The position numbers and the translations under genes were made by a program. A DNA stretch of 36,994 nt from Streptococcus sp. M334 (GTDB lineage: Bacteria; Bacillota; Bacilli; Lactobacillales; Streptococcaceae): the NCBI RefSeq assembly GCF_000187745.1, contig NZ_GL732486.1, positions 383,270-420,263 on the forward strand. Reading direction: 5' to 3'. Position 1 is the stretch's first letter, and every line of letters starts with the position of its first letter. Under the pieces are notes generated by a model, which was not told the origin of the DNA, did no database searches, and worked only from the letters and a program-made list of their open reading frames with translations. Below are positions 32,561 to 36,994 of this stretch, piece after piece.

Positions 32561-34738
32561 GTGAAACCATCAATAGTAAACAGAATAAAATCAAACTGGA
32601 CGCTGAAACGTCTAGGTAAAGTGGCAATGACAGTGGCTTTCACACTTGTGATTGCCATTTTTCTTTTAGCCATGCTGGGAACGGTGGTTCAAGCTGCGGG
32701 CTTGGTAGATGATACGGTCAATGTGGCAAATGAATACAGCCGATACCCACTTGAAAACTATCAACTGGATTTTTATGTGGATAATAGCTGGGGCTGGCTT
32801 CCGTGGAACTGGTCGGACGGGATTGGAAAACAGGTCATGTATGGACTATATGCCATTACCAATTTTATTTGGACAATCAGTTTGTATGTTTCCAATGCGA
32901 CAGGTTACTTAGTACAGGAAGCCTATTCCTTAGACTTCATTTCCGCTACAGCAGATTCCATTGGTAAGAATATGCAGACCTTAGCTGGTGTGAGTGCAAA
33001 CGGATTTTCAACAGAGGGTTTCTATGTTGGATTCCTCTTACTCTTGATTTTGGTTCTTGGGGTTTATGTTGCCTATACGGGACTGATAAAGAGAGAAACC
33101 ACAAAGGCAATTCATGCCATTATGAATTTTGTGCTGGTGTTTATCCTATCGGCTTCCTTTATTGCCTACGCTCCCGACTACATTAAAAAAATCAATGACT
33201 TTTCATCAGACATCAGTAATGCCAGTTTATCACTTGGCACGAAGATTGTCATGCCCCATTCCGATAGTCAAGGCAAGGACAGCGTGGACTTAATCAGAGA
33301 TAGCCTGTTTTCCATACAGGTTCAGCAACCGTGGCTACTGCTTCAATACAACAGTTCAGACATTGAAAGTATCGGTATTGACCGTGTGGAAAGCCTGCTC
33401 TCCACCAGCCCAGATTCCAACAATGGCGAAGACAGAGAAAAAATTGTTGCGGAAGAAATTGAAGACAGAAGCAATACCAATCTAACCATTACAAAGACCA
33501 TTAACCGTTTAGGTACAGTCTTCTTCCTATTTGTCTTCAATATTGGGATTTCCATATTTGTATTCCTATTAACAGGAATCATGATTTTCTCGCAGGTACT
33601 TTTTATCATCTATGCTATGTTTCTGCCTGTGAGCTTTATTTTAAGCATGATTCCATCATTTGATGGTATGTCAAAACGAGCCATAACAAAGCTCTTTAAT
33701 ACCATTTTGACACGAGCTGGAATCACATTGATTATTACGACAGCATTTAGTATTTCAACCATGCTCTATACCTTATCGGCTGGTTATCCGTTCTTTTTGA
33801 TTGCTTTTCTACAGATTGTGACCTTTGCAGGAATCTACTTCAAGCTGGGCGATTTAATGAGTATGTTTTCTCTACAGAGTAACGATTCTCAAAGTGTGGG
33901 AAGTCGTGTGATGAGAAAACCTCGTATGCTTATGCACGCTCACATGCACCGTCTACAGCGGAAACTTGGACGTTCCATGACTACTCTAGGGGCTGGGTCT
34001 GCCATTGTTACAGGTAAAAAAGGACAGTCGGGTTCGGGGAGTTCTGCAAGGACACAAGCAGATCACTCCCGACCAGACGGAAAGGAAAAATCAACACTTG
34101 GAAAACGTATCGGTCAAACCATCGGTACAGTAGCTGATACCAAAGACAGAATGGTAGACACTGCTAGTGGTTTGAAAGAACAGGTTAAAGATTTGCCGAC
34201 CAATGCAAGATATGCAGTATATCAAGGAAAATCCAAAGTAAAAGAGAATGTCCGTGATTTAACCAGTAGTATTTCTCAAACCAAAGCGGACAGAGCCAGT
34301 GGACGCAAGGAACAGCAGGAACAAAGGCGAAAAACCATTGCGAAGCGTCGCTCTGAAATGGAACAGGTCAAACAGAAAAAACAGCCTGCTTCTTCTGTTC
34401 ATGAAAGACCGACTACAAGACAAGAACAATATCATGATGAACAGACCTCAAAACAGTCTAATATTCAGACTTCATATAAGGAATCTCAACAAGCCAAACA
34501 AGAGCGTCCAGCAGTTAAGTCCGATTTTTCAAGTCCAAAAGTGGAACGCCAAGGCAATACCGTTCAAGAAAAAACCGTTCAAAAGCCAGCAACTTCAACC
34601 ACTACAGCAGATAGAACTTCACAACGTCCAATCACAAAAGAACGTCCGTCTACTGTTCAAAGAGTACCACTACAAAATACAAGAAGTAGACCACCAATCA
34701 AAACCGCCACCATTAAGAAAGTCGGTAAGAAACCATGA
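32561..34738 (+). CDS. orf15: Tn916 Orf15, VirB6-type polytopic membrane protein
   Basis: 725 residues, GTG start at 32561. An N-terminal hydrophobic segment (VAMTVAFTLVIAIFLLAML), then further membrane helices up to about 430 (e.g. GFLLLLILVLGVYVAY in the second group; IGISIFVFLLTGIMIF; FILSMIPSF), and a long hydrophilic C-terminal tail of about 270 residues rich in Lys, Gln, Arg, Ser and Thr, probably disordered. Forms the membrane part of the channel. Its stop overlaps the start of orf14 (ATGA). Confidence 0.92.
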   Translation: MKPSIVNRIKSNWTLKRLGKVAMTVAFTLVIAIFLLAMLGTVVQAAGLVDDTVNVANEYSRYPLENYQLDFYVDNSWGWLPWNWSDGIGKQVMYGLYAITNFIWTISLYVSNATGYLVQEAYSLDFISATADSIGKNMQTLAGVSANGFSTEGFYVGFLLLLILVLGVYVAYTGLIKRETTKAIHAIMNFVLVFILSASFIAYAPDYIKKINDFSSDISNASLSLGTKIVMPHSDSQGKDSVDLIRDSLFSIQVQQPWLLLQYNSSDIESIGIDRVESLLSTSPDSNNGEDREKIVAEEIEDRSNTNLTITKTINRLGTVFFLFVFNIGISIFVFLLTGIMIFSQVLFIIYAMFLPVSFILSMIPSFDGMSKRAITKLFNTILTRAGITLIITTAFSISTMLYTLSAGYPFFLIAFLQIVTFAGIYFKLGDLMSMFSLQSNDSQSVGSRVMRKPRMLMHAHMHRLQRKLGRSMTTLGAGSAIVTGKKGQSGSGSSARTQADHSRPDGKEKSTLGKRIGQTIGTVADTKDRMVDTASGLKEQVKDLPTNARYAVYQGKSKVKENVRDLTSSISQTKADRASGRKEQQEQRRKTIAKRRSEMEQVKQKKQPASSVHERPTTRQEQYHDEQTSKQSNIQTSYKESQQAKQERPAVKSDFSSPKVERQGNTVQEKTVQKPATSTTTADRTSQRPITKERPSTVQRVPLQNTRSRPPIKTATIKKVGKKP

Positions 34739-35736
34739 AGTTGAAAACTTTAGTGATTGGTGGTTCTGGATTATTCTTGATGGTCTTCTCACTGCTTCTG
34801 TTTGTTGCCATTTTATTTTCAGATGAACAGGACAGCGGAATTTCCAATATTCATTATGGAGGTGTGAATGTTTCCGCAGAAGTGCTGGCTCATAAGCCTA
34901 TGGTAGAAAAATATGCCAAAGAATATGGCGTTGAAGAATATGTCAACATACTTCTTGCGATTATACAGGTGGAATCGGGCGGTACTGCGGAAGATGTTAT
35001 GCAGTCCTCGGAATCCCTCGGTCTTCCACCTAATTCATTGAGTACAGAAGAATCCATTAAGCAAGGTGTGAAGTATTTCAGTGAATTATTAGCCAGTAGC
35101 GAAAGGCTCAGTGTAGATTTAGAATCGGTTATCCAGTCCTACAATTATGGTGGTGGTTTCTTAGGGTATGTGGCTAATCGTGGAAATAAATATACCTTTG
35201 AACTGGCTCAAAGTTTCTCAAAAGAGTATTCAGGTGGCGAAAAAGTGTCTTACCCCAATCCCATAGCCATACCTATCAATGGGGGCTGGCGATACAACTA
35301 TGGCAATATGTTTTATGTGCAACTGGTAACGCAGTATCTTGTCACAACAGAGTTTGATGATGATACGGTACAAGCCATCATGGACGAAGCACTGAAATAT
35401 GAGGGCTGGCGATACGTTTACGGTGGAGCTTCCCCGACTACTTCTTTTGATTGTAGCGGACTGACACAATGGACGTATGGAAAAGCTGGAATTAACTTAC
35501 CACGAACCGCACAACAGCAATATGATGTGACCCAGCATATCCCACTATCGGAAGCACAAGCTGGCGATTTGGTTTTCTTTCATTCTACCTATAACGCTGG
35601 CTCTTATATTACTCATGTTGGGATATACCTTGGCAATAACCGTATGTTTCATGCAGGCGACCCAATCGGTTATGCCGACTTAACAAGCCCCTACTGGCAA
35701 CAGCATTTAGTGGGAGCAGGACGAATCAAACAATGA
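34735..35736 (+). CDS. orf14: Tn916 Orf14, two-domain cell wall hydrolase
   Basis: 333 residues. Membrane or signal segment at about 11-28. First domain about 50-190: lytic transglycosylase/lysozyme-like with Glu80 in IIQVESGG. Second domain about 215-333: NlpC/P60 peptidase with Cys240 in DCSG, His294 in THVGIYLG and His306. It opens the cell wall locally so that the channel can pass. ATGA overlap with orf15. Confidence 0.95.
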   Translation: MKLKTLVIGGSGLFLMVFSLLLFVAILFSDEQDSGISNIHYGGVNVSAEVLAHKPMVEKYAKEYGVEEYVNILLAIIQVESGGTAEDVMQSSESLGLPPNSLSTEESIKQGVKYFSELLASSERLSVDLESVIQSYNYGGGFLGYVANRGNKYTFELAQSFSKEYSGGEKVSYPNPIAIPINGGWRYNYGNMFYVQLVTQYLVTTEFDDDTVQAIMDEALKYEGWRYVYGGASPTTSFDCSGLTQWTYGKAGINLPRTAQQQYDVTQHIPLSEAQAGDLVFFHSTYNAGSYITHVGIYLGNNRMFHAGDPIGYADLTSPYWQQHLVGAGRIKQ

Positions 35737-35750
35737 GAAAGGAAGATTTA

Positions 35751-36668
35751 ATGATGAAATTTAGAAAAAATCAGAATAAAGAAAAACAGATACCAAAGGA
35801 AAAGAAACCTCGTGTCTACTATAAGGTCAATCCTCATAAAAAGGTTGTGATTGCCTTGTGGGTACTTTTAGGGCTTAGTTTCAGCTTTGCGATATTCAAG
35901 CACTTTACAGCTATAGATACTCATACTATTCACGAAACAACTATCATAGAAAAGGAATACGTTGATACTCATCATGTAGAAAATTTTGTAGAGAACTTTG
36001 CGAAAGTCTACTATTCATGGGAGCAATCCGATAAGTCCATTGATAATCGAATGGAAAGTCTAAAAGGCTATCTGACAGATGAACTTCAAGCTCTCAATGT
36101 TGATACAGTACGCAAAGATATTCCTGTATCGTCTTCTGTAAGAGGATTTCAGATATGGACGGTAGAGCCAACTGGCGACAATGAGTTTAATGTAACCTAC
36201 AGTGTAGACCAGCTCATTACAGAGGGAGAAAATACAAAGACCGTCCACTCTGCTTATATAGTGAGTGTCTATGTAGATGGTTCTGGAAATATGGTACTGG
36301 TTAAGAATCCGACCATTACCAACATACCTAAGAAATCAAGTTATAAACCAAAAGCCATTGAAAGTGAGGGGACGGTTGATTCCATTACAACCAATGAAAT
36401 CAATGAGTTTTTAACGACGTTCTTCAAGCTCTATCCTACAGCGACAGCCAGTGAACTTTCCTACTATGTGAATGACGGGATATTAAAACCAATCGGAAAA
36501 GAGTACATCTTTCAAGAACTGGTAAATCCTATTCACAATCGTAAGGATAATCAAGTCACGGTATCGCTGACAGTGGAGTATATCGACCAGCAGACCAAAG
36601 CAACGCAGGTATCTCAATTTGATTTGGTACTTGAAAAGAACGGGAGTAATTGGAAGATTATAGAATAA
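35751..36668 (+). CDS. orf13: Tn916 Orf13, TcpC/VirB8-like protein
   Basis: 305 residues from ATG 35751, seven bases past GAAAGGAAG; an ATG at 35733 is also in frame but lies before that site (311 residues). Basic cytoplasmic N-terminus, one membrane segment at about 35-54 (VVIALWVLLGLSFSFAIF), then two NTF2-like extracellular domains. The last transfer gene before the tet(M) region; stop at 36666-36668. Confidence 0.93.
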   Translation: MMKFRKNQNKEKQIPKEKKPRVYYKVNPHKKVVIALWVLLGLSFSFAIFKHFTAIDTHTIHETTIIEKEYVDTHHVENFVENFAKVYYSWEQSDKSIDNRMESLKGYLTDELQALNVDTVRKDIPVSSSVRGFQIWTVEPTGDNEFNVTYSVDQLITEGENTKTVHSAYIVSVYVDGSGNMVLVKNPTITNIPKKSSYKPKAIESEGTVDSITTNEINEFLTTFFKLYPTATASELSYYVNDGILKPIGKEYIFQELVNPIHNRKDNQVTVSLTVEYIDQQTKATQVSQFDLVLEKNGSNWKIIE

Positions 36669-36737
36669 CAAATATTGGTACATTATTACAGCTATTTTGT
36701 AATCACGTACTCTCTTTGATAAAAAATTGGAGATTCC

Positions 36738-36766
36738 TTGACAAATATGCTCTTACGTGCTATTAT
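36738..36766 (+). promoter_or_regulatory. tet(M) promoter
   Basis: TTGACA (36738-36743), 17 bases, TATTAT (36761-36766): near-perfect sigma-A promoter at the known position of the Tn916 tet promoter. Confidence 0.93.
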
Positions 36767-36797
36767 TTAAGTATCTATTTAAAAGGAGTTAATAAAT

Positions 36798-36821
36798 ATG
36801 CGGCAAGGTATTCTTAAATAA
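36798..36821 (+). CDS. Seven-codon leader peptide MRQGILK of the tet(M) attenuator
   Basis: ATG with AAAAGGAG ten bases upstream, stop TAA at 36819-36821. Its codons form the 5' arm of the attenuator hairpin, so ribosome position on it can decide folding. Confidence 0.65.
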   Translation: MRQGILK

Positions 36822-36906
36822 ACTGTCAATTTGATAGTGGGAACAAATAATTGGATGTCCTTTTTTAGGAGGGCTTAGTTTTTTGTACCCAGTTTAAGAA
36901 TACCTT
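36805..36906 (+). promoter_or_regulatory. tet(M) transcription attenuator fold
   Basis: AAGGTATTCTTAAA...ACTG (about 36805-36825) pairs with CAGTTTAAGAATACCTT (36890-36906), with a small bulge. Between the arms TCCTTTTTTAGGA (36858-36870) can also fold. Alternative pairings here control read-through into tet(M). Confidence 0.75.
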
Positions 36907-36942
36907 TATCATGTGATTCTAAAGTATCCGGAGAATATCTGT

Positions 36943-36994
36943 ATGCTTTGTATGCCTATGGTTATGCATAAAAATCCCAGTGATAAGAGTATTT
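36943..36994 (+). CDS. orf12: Tn916 Orf12, tet(M) leader peptide, partial
   Basis: Starts MLCMPMVMHKNPSDKS with GGAGA eight to nine bases before the ATG; cut by the window end. Its AAAATCCCAGTGATA stretch is the 5' arm of the terminator whose other arm lies beyond the window. This is the leader whose translation is linked to tetracycline response. Confidence 0.9.
   Translation, partial: MLCMPMVMHKNPSDKSI

Larger units (their letters stand above)
24905..36994 (+). mobile_element. Tn916-type conjugative transposon, left part up to the tet(M) leader
   Basis: Gene order orf24-23-22-21-oriT-20-19-18-17-16-15-14-13-tet leader is exactly that of Tn916, with no frame breaks. The left limit is my estimate from the terminal sequence ATGGATAAAAATAGCATAAA and could be off by about 15 bases. 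tet(M), the regulatory genes, xis and int would lie beyond the window. All genes are on the plus strand, opposite to the Tn5252-type backbone. Confidence 0.93.
36669..36994 (+). other. tet(M) leader region, cut by the window end
   Basis: Contains the tet promoter, a 7-codon leader ORF, an attenuator fold and the start of the longer leader ORF. tet(M) itself is not in the window. In Tn916 this leader lets ribosome stalling under tetracycline raise transcription of tet(M) and the genes behind it. Confidence 0.9.

Noticed and set aside
1..36994. CRISPR array, rRNA or tRNA genes, insertion sequences
   Set aside because: No regularly spaced repeats, no rRNA or tRNA patterns and no transposase gene other than the tyrosine recombinase were seen on either strand.

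Overview
The window reads as accessory DNA of a low-GC streptococcus, most likely Streptococcus pneumoniae or the mitis group. Pointers are a BOX repeat, a PezAT toxin-antitoxin pair, Tn5252-type transfer genes, and a complete left part of Tn916 running up to the tet(M) leader. I read it as a Tn5253-like composite integrative conjugative element: Tn916 inserted in a Tn5252-type element. The organism and element names rest on recognised gene content, not on a search.

Layout. 1-869: 3' part of a tyrosine recombinase. 1216-5139 (minus): pezAT, a BOX element and a RloC/PrrC-type anticodon nuclease with a zinc-hook cysteine pair. 5558-9203 (minus): an ADP-ribosyltransferase-fold (DUF3990-like) protein with a small overlapping partner, three small Tn5252-type genes, a primase/toprim gene broken by an in-frame stop, and a membrane-anchored VirB8/TcpC-like protein. 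9276-14986: a cargo island holding a quorum-sensing-controlled RiPP (modified peptide) locus. 14985-22321 (minus): Tn5252-type small genes, the giant methylase/SNF2 helicase and a calcium-repeat protein. 22696-24816: a small orphan ORF and an FtsX-type peptide ABC transporter whose ATPase gene is split at an A7 tract. From about 24905 to the end (plus): Tn916 left end, Int arm repeats, orf24-orf13, oriT, ardA, and the tet(M) promoter and attenuator; tet(M) itself lies beyond the window.

The RiPP island is the most interesting part. Divergent genes encode an Rgg regulator and a 21-residue SHP pheromone. The Rgg strand continues into a PqqD-like recognition protein, a radical SAM/SPASM enzyme, an unlisted 41-residue precursor peptide with a single cysteine, a second paralogous radical SAM/SPASM enzyme, and an ABC exporter. 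The shp promoter and the promoter of the biosynthetic operon share two sequence blocks at nearly the same spacing, which predicts direct Rgg co-regulation. A terminator-like hairpin just after the precursor would make the peptide in excess over the downstream enzyme. The exporter gene carries an in-frame stop, so this copy may be unable to export its product.

How the parts fit together: Tn5252-type and Tn916 genes provide two transfer systems. PezAT, the anticodon nuclease, the DUF3990-like pair and ArdA are stabilisation, defence or anti-defence functions. The RiPP locus and the FtsX transporter look like competition cargo. Three probable lesions (primase/toprim, RiPP exporter, FtsX-type ATPase) suggest decay of the Tn5252 part, while the Tn916 part looks intact.
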